64,000 nt of DNA from Ardenticatenaceae bacterium (GTDB lineage: Bacteria > Chloroflexota > Anaerolineae > Promineifilales > Promineifilaceae), in the NCBI GenBank assembly GCA_020634395.1, contig JACKBU010000014.1, positions 45,886-109,885 of the forward strand, read 5' to 3'. Both the position numbers and the translations under genes were made by a program. The notes beneath the pieces are model-generated. The model was not told the origin of the DNA, ran no database searches, and worked only from the letters and a program-made list of their open reading frames with translations. Positions 49,939-58,371 of the stretch are shown here, in pieces; the stretch's first letter is position 1; each line of letters starts with the position of its first letter.

Positions 49939-50757
49939 ATGAATCCTGAACTAGAAACCATCTTAACCCAGGCCCAAGACGTCTTTAACCAACGGCCGTC
50001 GCGCCCCAATTATCATGGCCCGGTGCATGTGGGCGTGGATTTGGGCACGGCCTACACGGTGCTGGCGGTGCTGGATGCGGAGAAACGGCCGTTAGCCGGC
50101 CGCTACCAATTCGCCCAAATCGTGCGCGATGGGCTGGTGGTGGACTTTATCGGCGCCATTCAACTGCTGAAGAAGATGAAAGCCGAAGTGGAAGCCGATC
50201 TCGGCTTTCAATTGGAAAAGGCCGCCACCACGTATCCGCCCGGCGTACCCCTGGCCGAAGTGAAGGCCACGCGCAACGTCCTGATCGGGGCGGGGCTGGA
50301 GTGCAGCCACTTTGTGGACGAGCCAACCGGGGCCAATGCCCTGCTGCAAGTGCGTGACGGGGCGGTGGTCGACATCGGCGGCGGCACGACGGGCATCGCT
50401 ATTGTGCGCGATGGTGAAGTGATTTATACCGCCGACGAGGCAACGGGCGGCACGCACTTCTCTCTGGTCGTGGCCGGGGCGCTGAACGTGTCGTTTGAGG
50501 AGGCGGAACGCATCAAGACCGATCCGGCGCAGAGCCGCATGGTGTCGTCGGTTGTGTACCCGGTCATGCAGAAAGTGGGCAGCATCGTCGCCCGCCACAT
50601 CCAGCCATACAACGTGGAAACCATCTATCTGGTGGGGGGCACCAGCAGTCTGGCGGACATTGGCGAGGTTGTCCACGACATGACCGGCGTACCCACCGTC
50701 ATTCCGCCGCACCCCATGTTCGTGACGCCCCTCGGCGTGGCGATGACCGACGACTGA
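49939..50757 (+). CDS. eutJ: EutJ-like actin-fold chaperone
   Basis: A 272-residue protein of the EutJ family, related to Hsp70/actin ATPases. VHVGVDLGTAYTVLAVLD is the first phosphate loop, VVDIGGGTTGIAIVRDG the second and IYLVGGTSSLADIGEV the adenosine motif. Residues 1-24 before the fold are helical. EutJ is typical of ethanolamine compartments and its function is poorly known, with a chaperone role proposed. Its presence beside a diol-dehydratase locus is notable. The ATG at 49939 is preferred to the TTG or ATG upstream in the palindrome. Confidence 0.85.
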   Translation: MNPELETILTQAQDVFNQRPSRPNYHGPVHVGVDLGTAYTVLAVLDAEKRPLAGRYQFAQIVRDGLVVDFIGAIQLLKKMKAEVEADLGFQLEKAATTYPPGVPLAEVKATRNVLIGAGLECSHFVDEPTGANALLQVRDGAVVDIGGGTTGIAIVRDGEVIYTADEATGGTHFSLVVAGALNVSFEEAERIKTDPAQSRMVSSVVYPVMQKVGSIVARHIQPYNVETIYLVGGTSSLADIGEVVHDMTGVPTVIPPHPMFVTPLGVAMTDD

Positions 50758-50760
50758 AAG

Positions 50761-50792
50761 GATGGGTCCAATCTTTAAGATTGGATCAATCC
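50761..50792 (+). repeat. 31-bp dispersed repeat, copy 2
   Basis: GATGGGTCCAATCTTTAAGA then TTGGATCAATCC directly after the eutJ stop. It matches the copy at 46702-46732 and contains the hairpin TCCAATCTTTAAGATTGGA. Confidence 0.75.
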
Positions 50793-50847
50793 GGTGTTGG
50801 GCTAAAAGAATGACCCGGACAAAACCTTCGTCCATCTAAGAAAAAAG

Positions 50848-50952
50848 TTTTTCGACCTGGACGAACACTTTTTCGACCTGGACGAACACTTTTTTAACCT
50901 CAAAAAGAACCTTTTCGACCTGGATGAGAAGTTTTTCGATATAAAAAAGGAT
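50848..50952 (+). repeat. 21-bp repeat tract that would encode FFDLDEH-like heptads
   Basis: Five degenerate 21-bp units (TTTTTCGACCTGGACGAACA-like). Read in one frame they give FFDLDEH, FFDLDEH, FFNLKKN, LFDLDEK, FFDIKKD, then run on to a stop at 50998. The frame opens after a stop near 50805 but contains no ATG, GTG or TTG before the repeats, so no normal gene can be called. Substitutions preserve the heptad hydrophobic pattern, which suggests past or unusual coding. Confidence 0.7.
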
Positions 50953-50990
50953 GTTTGGCTTGTTTTCGCAAATAAACTGGCTGTTTTATT

Positions 50991-51070
50991 GTCATGCTGA
51001 GGTCCGCCGAAGCATCCCCTTGACCGTTTAAGAGGAGATGCTTCGCTCCGAAGACTGCGCTCAGCATGAC
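50991..51070. repeat. GTCATGCTGAG-type palindromic spacer repeat
   Basis: GTCATGCTGAG and CTCAGCATGAC form the outer arms, with GAAGCATC and GATGCTTC as inner arms. It lies 27 bp before the flavoenzyme gene. Confidence 0.85.
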
Positions 51071-51097
51071 CAGTCTTTTATTGATGTTTGAAACCTT

Positions 51098-52510
51098 ATG
51101 GCAGAGCGACTGATTATCATTGGTGGGGTGGCGGCGGGCATGAGCGCGGCGGCGAAAGCGCGGCGCGTGAATGCCGACCTGGAAATCGTGGTCTACGAGA
51201 AGTCGGGCTACATCAGTTATGGCGCGTGCGGCTTTCCTTATTTCATTAAAGGGGACGTGCCGCGCCTGGAAGACCTGATTGCCCGCACGCCAGAGCAGAT
51301 GGCCGCGCAAGGGGTGATAGCCCACGTCTGCCACGAGGTCGTCGAAATCAATCCGGTGCAGCGCACGGTGCGGGTGATGGACCAAAAGAACGGCCGTTTC
51401 CTCACCGACCATTGGGACAAGCTCATTATCACCACCGGGGCGAGCGTGAACCGGCCGCCCATCCCAGGGGCCAATCTGCCCGGCGTCTTTACCCTGCGCA
51501 CGGTGGAAGATGCCCTGGCCATCCGCCACTGGCTGGTGGAAAAGAAGCCCAAACACGCCGTGATTGTGGGCGCGGGCTACATCGGCCTGGAGATGGCCGA
51601 AGCGTTGCAGGCCCATAACATGGCCGTCACCCTCGTGGAGATGGCCGACCAGGTGATGCCGGGGCTGGATGCGGACCTGGCGGCGCTGGTCCAGGCCGAA
51701 TTGCAGGCCCACGGGGTGCAAATCTGTTTGCAGCAAGCCGTGAAATCTTTCCTGGGGCCGACTTTGGTGCGCGAAGTGGTGCGGGAAGTGGCGGCGAAGG
51801 TGCAGGGGGAGGCGGGGGAGAACGGCCGTCTCCGTATCCACGAAGTGCTGACCGCCAACAACATCCTGGCCGCCGATATGGTGGTCTTTGGCGCGGGCGG
51901 GCGGCCCAATGTGGCGTTGGCGCAGGCCGCCGGGATTCATTTAGGCCAGTCCGGAGCCATCACCGTGGACGACCAACAGCGTACCAACCTGCCAAACGTC
52001 TTTGCGGCGGGCGCGGCGGCCGAAAGCCGGCATCTTCTCCTCAATAAACCGGTCTATTGGCCGCTGGCCGCCCCGGCCAACAAGCAGGGCCGGGTGGCCG
52101 GAACCAATGCGGCGGGCGGACAGGCAACATCCGAGGCGGTGGTGGGCACGGCCGTGGTCAAAACCTTCGATCTGGCCATCGCCGTCACCGGTTTGACGGA
52201 AAAACAGGCCCAATCTGCGGGACTGGCAGCCGCCAGCGTGACCATTGAGGCATCTTCCCGCGCCCATTACATGCCGGACAGTGCGCCCATTCATCTGAAA
52301 CTGGTCTATGAAACGGGGACGGAGCGCATTTTGGGGGCGCAAATGGTGGGCAAAGATGGCGTCGCGCAGCGGATAGACGTGATGGCGGCCGCTTTGCGGG
52401 CTAATTGGACCCTGGAGGATGTGGCCGGGCTGGACTTGGCCTACGCGCCGCCTTTTGCGCCCGTGTGGGACCCAATTTTGCTGGCGGCCAACGTGGCGAG
52501 GAAGAATTAA
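51098..52510 (+). CDS. CoA-disulfide reductase / NADH oxidase-like flavoenzyme
   Basis: A 470-residue FAD-dependent oxidoreductase. IIIGGVAAGMSAAAKARR binds FAD, YGACGFPYF holds the single redox Cys44, AVIVGAGYIGLEMAEAL binds NAD(P)H, and NLPNVFAAGAAAESRHLL is the second FAD motif. The dimerisation domain is complete. Members reduce CoA disulfide or oxygen with NAD(P)H; in this setting it could keep CoA reduced or dispose of excess NADH from PduP. No encapsulation helix is seen. It stands among the plus-strand pdu accessory genes. Confidence 0.85.
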   Translation: MAERLIIIGGVAAGMSAAAKARRVNADLEIVVYEKSGYISYGACGFPYFIKGDVPRLEDLIARTPEQMAAQGVIAHVCHEVVEINPVQRTVRVMDQKNGRFLTDHWDKLIITTGASVNRPPIPGANLPGVFTLRTVEDALAIRHWLVEKKPKHAVIVGAGYIGLEMAEALQAHNMAVTLVEMADQVMPGLDADLAALVQAELQAHGVQICLQQAVKSFLGPTLVREVVREVAAKVQGEAGENGRLRIHEVLTANNILAADMVVFGAGGRPNVALAQAAGIHLGQSGAITVDDQQRTNLPNVFAAGAAAESRHLLLNKPVYWPLAAPANKQGRVAGTNAAGGQATSEAVVGTAVVKTFDLAIAVTGLTEKQAQSAGLAAASVTIEASSRAHYMPDSAPIHLKLVYETGTERILGAQMVGKDGVAQRIDVMAAALRANWTLEDVAGLDLAYAPPFAPVWDPILLAANVARKN

Positions 52511-52568
52511 CCGCAGAGGGCGCGGAGAGCGAGGAAAGTCAAAAAACCTCCGCGTCCTCTGCGGTTTA
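52508..52568. repeat. CCGCAGAG-type palindromic spacer repeat
   Basis: TAACCGCAGAGGGCGCGGAG and CTCCGCGTCCTCTGCGGTTT form near-perfect arms around a 20-nt loop. Related to 28753-28877. It overlaps the stop codon of the flavoenzyme. Confidence 0.85.
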
Positions 52569-52587
52569 GATTGCACGGGTGGAAAGC

Positions 52588-53991
52588 ATGTTTAGAACGC
52601 CGACAACAACTTTTGCGGCCCAGAAGCCGGGCACGATCGATTTGGAAATCTCTGACCCGGTGTTGATGCTGAACGAGGTGGCCCGGCGCTACGAAACGGC
52701 CGAGCGCGTGCTGATGGAATACGTGGACAACGCCCTGGACGACGCCGAGGCGCTGTACCGCGCGAACGGCGGCGCATATCCTTACCCCATCCACATCGAC
52801 CTGACCATAAACCGGGAACAGCGCGCCGTGAGCGTGCAAGACAACTGCCGGGGCATGACCCGCGAGACGCTGGAGCGGGTGGTCCGCAACGTGGGCGAAT
52901 CGCAGAAGCGGGGGCAGACGTGGGTAAACGGCCGTTTTGGCTTCGGCGTCCATGCTTTTCGGGCGGCGGCGGAGAGTATTTGCTTCCAAACACAGCACGC
53001 GCACGGCTCGCACTTCGCCCTGGAACTGCAGCGCGACCAGCACCGGGGCATCAAAGAGGCGCGGCGGCGCGACGAACCCTTCCCCAGCGACAGCGGCACC
53101 GGCTGCCTGGTGACGGTGAGCGGCTTTGAGGCCGACTGGTTCCGGGCGGTAACGGCCGTGTCCCTCCAGACCGAAATCGAAACCCACTTTGAACGGCTGC
53201 TGGCCCGGCCCGATTTGCACATCACCGTCCGCGAGGCAGGAGGGCCGCTGCTGGTCTGCCGGCCGTTCGATTATGCGCTTGTGGAGGGGCCAATCTTGCA
53301 GCGGGAACTATTTTTGGCGCATAAAGAAGAGATTTATCCGGTGAAAATCTGCTTGAAGGTGGCGCGAGAAACGGCCGTGCCGCGCCCGGTCAGCTTTTTT
53401 GCCAGGGGGCGGCGCGTGGGCGCGGCCGCTGACATGAAATCATTCATGCGTAAATCGGCGGGTAAAACCAGCGTGTGGAGCCATCCGCATTTGCTAGGCT
53501 ATATCGAGGTGGGCGAAATCGTGCAGCCGATCATCAACCGGGATGATTTTGTGCGCACGCAGGGGCGCACCGTGCTATACGAGGCGCTGCTGCCCCTGGA
53601 GGCGGAATTGAAGCTGCTGTTGGCGAGCGTAAACCAGCAGCAGAGCGAAGCGACGTTAGATCAGTTTTCGGCAGCGGTGCAGCAGGCGGTAACGGCCGTT
53701 ACCGGCGACGCCGCATTCCAGGTGGCCTTTGTGGCAGCGGGGGATAGGCGATTGGTGGTGGGGGAAAACGGCCGTGTCGCCGTCAACACCGCCCATCCGG
53801 ACTTCCAGGCGCGGGCGCGTTATACGCGCCAGGGCGAGCTGCGCCCCACCGACCGGCTCAACGCTTACCTGGCCACCATGCTGGCGCTGGCCACCCTGCC
53901 CGTTGATGATCAGTCAACCCCGGCGCATCTGCTGCACGCCCAGGCCGAGCTCATTCTCAGCCTGGAGGCCAGTCTGAACGCCCAACGGTGA
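52588..53991 (+). CDS. GHKL-type ATPase (MORC/Hsp90-like), unknown role
   Basis: A protein of 467 residues from the ATG at 52588 (a GTG at 52579 is also in frame). It has a GHKL ATP-binding domain without any histidine-kinase phosphoacceptor: the N-box is LMEYVDNALDDAE (Glu44-Asn48), the G1 box DNCRGMT (85-91) and the G2 box NGRFGFGVHAF (114-124). The following domain (FFARGRRVGAAADMKSFMRK) is the S5-transducer type found in MORC, Hsp90 and type II topoisomerases. The C-terminal 150 residues are unassigned. It might be a chaperone or clamp ATPase for compartment assembly, inferred from location only. Confidence 0.7.
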   Translation: MFRTPTTTFAAQKPGTIDLEISDPVLMLNEVARRYETAERVLMEYVDNALDDAEALYRANGGAYPYPIHIDLTINREQRAVSVQDNCRGMTRETLERVVRNVGESQKRGQTWVNGRFGFGVHAFRAAAESICFQTQHAHGSHFALELQRDQHRGIKEARRRDEPFPSDSGTGCLVTVSGFEADWFRAVTAVSLQTEIETHFERLLARPDLHITVREAGGPLLVCRPFDYALVEGPILQRELFLAHKEEIYPVKICLKVARETAVPRPVSFFARGRRVGAAADMKSFMRKSAGKTSVWSHPHLLGYIEVGEIVQPIINRDDFVRTQGRTVLYEALLPLEAELKLLLASVNQQQSEATLDQFSAAVQQAVTAVTGDAAFQVAFVAAGDRRLVVGENGRVAVNTAHPDFQARARYTRQGELRPTDRLNAYLATMLALATLPVDDQSTPAHLLHAQAELILSLEASLNAQR

Positions 53992-53997
53992 AGTTGA

Positions 53998-54109
53998 TGG
54001 TTCTTAGGATTTTATGGGGTGTGGCTTGATTTGTGATACGTGATGCGTGAAACCTCTCTTCACGCATCACGCATCAGGACCTCTTACCCCTGAATTTCTT
54101 AAGAACCAA
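53998..54109. repeat. nested palindrome between convergent genes
   Basis: Outer arms GGTTCTTAGGATTTTA and TGAATTTCTTAAGAACC; inner arms TGATGCGTGAA and TTCACGCATCA with further GCATCACGC words. It lies between the GHKL ATPase and the response regulator and may help end both transcripts. Confidence 0.75.
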
Positions 54110-54126
54110 GCCGGTCCAATCGATAC

Positions 54127-55740
54127 CTATGAAGTGATGGATTCGCGGTAGGTGGCGGGGGTCATGCCATATTGGCGCTGGAAGTGGCGGTAAAAATTGG
54201 TGGCGTTGGGGTAGCCCACCGTCTCGGCAATGGTGGCGACGTTTTGGTCGGTGGTGCGCAGGAGTCTTTGGGCTTCATTCAGGCGCACCGAGGTGAGGTA
54301 TTTGACGTAGCTGAGGCCAACGGCCGTCTTGAACTGCGAGCTGAGATGCGACTGGCTCAGGTTGACGGCTTCGGCCACTTCTTGCAGCGAAATGTCCGCG
54401 CGATGATAGTTTTTGTGAATATAGACCAGGGCCTGCTGCACCGCATCGGGGCGCTGCCCCTGTTCCTGTATAAAGGTCATCATTTCCGCCAGGCTGTTCA
54501 GGGTCCAGGCGCGGATTTCGGGGATAGTTTTCCAGGCGGCCAGGGCGCGCACCTGCTGCTGCAAAATGTTTAAGACCTGGGGATCATTCACCCCGGCATC
54601 TACAACTCCCCAGGCCAGCAGCGTTACCAGTTCGGCGCAGTGGTTTTTCATGGCTTCGGGCGCGGTGGAATAGCGCTGGGAGAGGTAATCGAGGATGTGG
54701 TTGAGGAGTTTTTGGGCGTTTTGCTGCTGGTTGGTCTGCACCATTTGCACCAATTCCCGCTCTTTTTGCACCATGAAGGTGCTGGAATCCCCTTCGCCCG
54801 GCAAATCTTGCACATCTTCGATGCCCACGACGACGTTGCCGCTGAGGTGACTGTGGTAACGGCGGGCGAGGTTGGCCTCGGCGTAGGAGAGGGGGATGGA
54901 ATCCAGGGCCATGTAGCGTTTGCCCAGGCCGATGGTGACGGTGAAGGGCAGGGTGGCAGCCACGGCCGTGCAAATTTTCTCGCCCAGGCTGCGCATCTGC
55001 GCTGCCGTAGCCAGATGCATTTCGGTGGAGACGATGGCGACGATGCGGCCGGGATAGCTGTACCCTACCAGGGCGCGCTGCGGATCGGGCAGCTCCTGGC
55101 GCACGATTTTGGTAAGAGAGGTGACGAGCTGCTGCAAAACGGCCGTGGGTTGGTTCTGGCTGAGGGTGTCGAAGCCATCAATCTTGGTCACCAGCACCAC
55201 CGGCCAGACGAGCCGTTTGCCCAAATAAGCCAGCGATTCTTCGGCCGACGTGCCTTCTGGCTGTGTGCCGCGGATCAGGTTTTCGACGAGGTTGGCTTCG
55301 ATGACCGGCATGGTCTTTTGCAGCGAATCTTTGACGATTTCCACCGTGCGCAGGTCGCGTTTTTCTTGTTCTATCTCCTGGTGAATGTCCGCCAGGAGTT
55401 CTAGCAGCTTGTTGGGGCGCACAGGCTTGAGCAGGTAATCGCGCGCGCCGAGCTTGAGGGCTTTTTGCACGTAGGAGAATTCGTTGTAAGCCGTGAGCAT
55501 GACGATTTTGGCGTCGGGTTGTTCGCGGCGGATAACGGCCGTGGCCTGCAGCCCCGTCAGCCCCGGCATCTTGATGTCCATCAGAATGACGTCCGGCCTG
55601 TGGGCGCGGGCCAGTTCGATGGCTTCCTCGCCGTTGGCGGCTTCCCAGACGGCCGTCACGCCGCTGTTCTCATTCGTCAGAATGTGGATCAGCGCAGAGC
55701 GGATAACCGGCATGTCGTCAACAACTAAGATTCCGGACAT
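54127..55740 (-). CDS. AraC-type response regulator (YesN-like)
   Basis: A 537-residue regulator. Residues 1-120 are a receiver domain with phosphoacceptor Asp55 (VILMDIKMPG), acidic pair VVDD and the later Lys in LLKPVRP. Residues about 130-425 are a linker region typical of YesN-like proteins, with a degenerate GGDEF-like stretch. Residues about 430-537 hold two AraC helix-turn-helix motifs (ISLQEVAEAVNLSQSHLSSQ and VATIAETVGYPNATNFYRHF). It lies 31 bp downstream of the PocR kinase and is its likely partner. Its probable target is the direct repeat pair at 47174-47206. Confidence 0.9.
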   Translation of the reverse strand: MSGILVVDDMPVIRSALIHILTNENSGVTAVWEAANGEEAIELARAHRPDVILMDIKMPGLTGLQATAVIRREQPDAKIVMLTAYNEFSYVQKALKLGARDYLLKPVRPNKLLELLADIHQEIEQEKRDLRTVEIVKDSLQKTMPVIEANLVENLIRGTQPEGTSAEESLAYLGKRLVWPVVLVTKIDGFDTLSQNQPTAVLQQLVTSLTKIVRQELPDPQRALVGYSYPGRIVAIVSTEMHLATAAQMRSLGEKICTAVAATLPFTVTIGLGKRYMALDSIPLSYAEANLARRYHSHLSGNVVVGIEDVQDLPGEGDSSTFMVQKERELVQMVQTNQQQNAQKLLNHILDYLSQRYSTAPEAMKNHCAELVTLLAWGVVDAGVNDPQVLNILQQQVRALAAWKTIPEIRAWTLNSLAEMMTFIQEQGQRPDAVQQALVYIHKNYHRADISLQEVAEAVNLSQSHLSSQFKTAVGLSYVKYLTSVRLNEAQRLLRTTDQNVATIAETVGYPNATNFYRHFQRQYGMTPATYRESITS

Positions 55741-55771
55741 GATGATGTCTACAGAGGGTGAAGGGTGTTTC

Positions 55772-57166
55772 CTACTGCTGCGGGGCGGAAACGGCCGTCT
55801 TCAAATCAATTTCTCCCCATTGGCTGGGGCGGTAGGTTAAGGTGGGCGGCATTTTTACCGGCAGCGTGGTGTGACCCAGCGCAATCTGGTTGCCCACGCT
55901 GGAGGCGTGGGCCGGCGCCAGCCGGGAGGGTATTTCTTGCGCCACTTCTTCAGGTTCGGCGGGTTCTGCCAGCGCAATCGAGAGGCAGAGCCGGGTGCCC
56001 TGGTCTGGGGCGCTTTCCACGCCGACTGTGACGGAGTCGCCGTACTCGTTGACCAGGCGTTGGAATACATTTTGCAGGCCCAGCGAACGGCCGTTGCCGT
56101 TGAACAACCCGCTCTGAATAGCCTGCACCAGTTCCAAAGGCATGCCGGCGCCACTGTCGGCCACTTCCAGCACCAGACGGTTCGCCTGGCGATAAGCCTT
56201 GACGGTGATCGTTACCGGGCGGGTCAGCGGCTCTGCGCCGTGAATGACGGCGTTTTCCACCAGCGGCTGGAGGATCATGCACGGGACTTCTACCTGGCGC
56301 AGTTCCGGTTCCAGCAGCACCAGGCTGTGCAAACGTTCGCCAAAGCCGATCTTTTGGATGGCCAGGTACTGCTCGATCCTCTCCAGTTCTTCGCCCAACT
56401 CCACCTGGGTCGACATGTTACGCAGGCTGTAGCGCAGCAGGTCGCTGAGGTTGTAGGCAATCTCTTCTGTGCGGGAGGCGCCTTCTTCCAGGGCGGTATA
56501 ACCGAGTAAAGTGAGGGAATTGAACAGAAAATGGGGGTTGATTTGGGCTTTTAAGGCTCTTAACTGGGCTTCTTGCAGGGCGGCCTGAAGGGCGGCGCGT
56601 TCCTGGGTTTCGCGGAGGAGGTGGGCTTGCGCCAGGTTGGCGGCGCCTTTCTCCATGACGTGATTGGCGGTGATGGACAACATTTCTACCGCGGCGTGAA
56701 AGCGTTCTAACGGCAGCGGTTCGATTTTGCGCACGGCTTCTTCAAATTCGGCGGCGGGCAAACCGAGAGGTAAATTGCGGTCCAGAATGTCTTGTATAAA
56801 TTCTTCGTGGTTGCCGGCGGGAATGACCTGGCCGCACAAAATGGAACCGACGAACTGACCATCAATGATGATGGGCGCAGCGGCATCCAGCAGGCCGCCG
56901 GAGCATTTGTAGGCGTAAAGTTCCTCTCGTTCGAGGGCGACGCGGCCCCCTTCGGCGTCGCACTTCTGGCAGCGGGCCAAACCTTCTTCGGTGGAGCGGA
57001 TCATCTGGCAGACCTGGCAGAAGTTGCTGGTGGCGGTGACGGGCCGGCCTTCGCGATCGACGGTGACGGCCGCGACACCCATCGCTTCGGCGAAGGTGTT
57101 TTGGATACGCTGCAGCAAATTCAGGTCAATCAGGTCTTCAATCTGGAGTTCTTGTGTTTGGGCCAT
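55772..57166 (-). CDS. PocR-domain sensor histidine kinase (LytS-type)
   Basis: A 464-residue soluble sensor. Residues 10-170 are a PocR ligand-binding domain with the Cys-rich core CQVCQ, ARCQKCDAEGG, YKCSGG and LCGQV. A coiled coil (about 175-205) leads to the LytS-type phosphoacceptor KAQINPHFLFNSL (His212) and an ATPase domain with PLVENAVIHGAEP, VADSGAGMP and SLGLQNVFQRL. PocR domains sense 1,2-propanediol or related hydrocarbon derivatives, so this kinase probably reports substrate to the AraC regulator and thus controls the pdu operon. Confidence 0.92.
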   Translation of the reverse strand: MAQTQELQIEDLIDLNLLQRIQNTFAEAMGVAAVTVDREGRPVTATSNFCQVCQMIRSTEEGLARCQKCDAEGGRVALEREELYAYKCSGGLLDAAAPIIIDGQFVGSILCGQVIPAGNHEEFIQDILDRNLPLGLPAAEFEEAVRKIEPLPLERFHAAVEMLSITANHVMEKGAANLAQAHLLRETQERAALQAALQEAQLRALKAQINPHFLFNSLTLLGYTALEEGASRTEEIAYNLSDLLRYSLRNMSTQVELGEELERIEQYLAIQKIGFGERLHSLVLLEPELRQVEVPCMILQPLVENAVIHGAEPLTRPVTITVKAYRQANRLVLEVADSGAGMPLELVQAIQSGLFNGNGRSLGLQNVFQRLVNEYGDSVTVGVESAPDQGTRLCLSIALAEPAEPEEVAQEIPSRLAPAHASSVGNQIALGHTTLPVKMPPTLTYRPSQWGEIDLKTAVSAPQQ

Positions 57167-57712
57167 GATACCTCACGGGAACAAAGCGTGGTTTGGGTTG
57201 AGGATTGTTCCTTCCGCGAGGAGTGCAACCGGGCAGGGAGGGGATCTGGCTTGATCGGGCCGGGTAGGATCACGGCCGTTCGATTTTACAGTTGCGGGAC
57301 AGCGCCGGAGTTCTCGCCTGGGGCGAGGCACCGATCTTCACCCTCGGGGTATTAAGCAGGAAGTCAATTGAAAACGTACGCATGCAACTTTGATAGATTA
57401 TACGCTGGCTTGGGCGATTCGGCACGGTGACATTTATCATAAAAACGTTCGCCATATGGCAACAAATGGCATCTGGCCGCTTAGGAGGCCGGGTTGGCGG
57501 CGCGGGGAGGGCAGCGGGGCTGGTGGTACGCGCCTGGCATGAACCAGCGTACGTTCCGGCTGGCGTCGGCGATGGGTTATAATGGTGTGGGGGACGGTGC
57601 AGACGGGAAGTTTGTCTTTGGTGTGGGTTGGTGGGCGGATTTGATCCGGTGAGTAGAGGTGTTGGGGCGGTGTGCCCGCCACCCCAACGATTGAGACTTA
57701 GAGATAAGGAGA
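57167..57712. other. gene-free spacer upstream of the PocR kinase
   Basis: About 545 bp between divergent genes. A perfect TATAAT occurs on the minus strand at 57402-57397 and another on the plus strand at 57578-57583, but neither has a good -35 box, so I do not call promoters. I see no gene, RNA or copy of the CACAAATCAATG repeat here. Confidence 0.4.
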
Positions 57713-58204
57713 ATGATGAAACCTTCTGATACGCTTACGACTCTTTTTAACCATCATTTGTGGGCCAACGTGCGTTTGCTGGAGCAGTGCGCCCGCCTGA
57801 CGGTGGAACAACTGGAGACGACCATGCCCGGCGCGCGTGGTTCTATCTATGAGACGCTGCAGCATATTGTGAATTCGGAACGATCTTACCTGTCGCGCAT
57901 CAGTACGGGGGAGCCGTACCGCCGGCCGGCGGAGGCGCGGCCGATGACCATCGGGGAGATGATTGAAGCGGTGCGTTTGTCTGGTATGGGCCTGATTGAG
58001 TGGGCGGCTAAGGTGCAGCCGGAGGACGTGGTGGAAGTTCATTGGGAGGGTGCGCCGCGGTCGGTGCCGAAGGCGATTATTCTGACGCAGGCGATTAACC
58101 ATGCGACCGAACACCGCGAGCAGGTGAAGGCGATTTTAACGAAGCTGGGAGTTGAACCGCCGGATTTGCAGGCCTGGGCGTACTTTGAAGAGATGGACAG
58201 CTAG
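57713..58204 (+). CDS. DinB-family protein
   Basis: A 163-residue four-helix-bundle protein. HHLWANVRLLEQCA carries the first metal-ligand His, YETLQHIVNSERSYLSRI the second and INHATEHREQVKAIL the third, as expected for the DinB/YfiT fold. Relatives include metal-dependent thiol transferases; no specific reaction can be named. AAGGAG lies close upstream, so the second ATG (57716) may be the true start. It stands alone between two control regions. Confidence 0.8.
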   Translation: MMKPSDTLTTLFNHHLWANVRLLEQCARLTVEQLETTMPGARGSIYETLQHIVNSERSYLSRISTGEPYRRPAEARPMTIGEMIEAVRLSGMGLIEWAAKVQPEDVVEVHWEGAPRSVPKAIILTQAINHATEHREQVKAILTKLGVEPPDLQAWAYFEEMDS

Positions 58205-58371
58205 GTTTTAGGGGGAGGGGAGCCGGCGGCGGGGGTGTGCCGGGCGCCGGCGCGGCAGTTATGAGGGTTGGCGGGGCAAGGGGTGACGTTTGTTAGGTGA
58301 AACGGCCGTATCCATCATGCTATAGTCACATCCTCTGATAAATTGTCACCCTCATTCAAAGGAGGAACAGG

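Noticed and set aside
54018..54033. A third copy of the operator-like word (CTTGATTTGTG) resembling CATTGATTTGTG
   Set aside because: It is single, imperfect, and lies between the ends of two convergent genes inside a palindromic repeat, so it is probably chance.
32212..57166. Recent horizontal acquisition of the microcompartment locus
   Set aside because: The ACGGCCGT density (about 1.7 per kb) is the same inside and outside the locus, and no integrase, transposase or tRNA attachment site flanks it.
57397..57583. TATAAT boxes on both strands upstream of the PocR kinase and DinB genes
   Set aside because: Neither has an acceptable -35 hexamer at 16-18 bp, so calling promoters would be guesswork.
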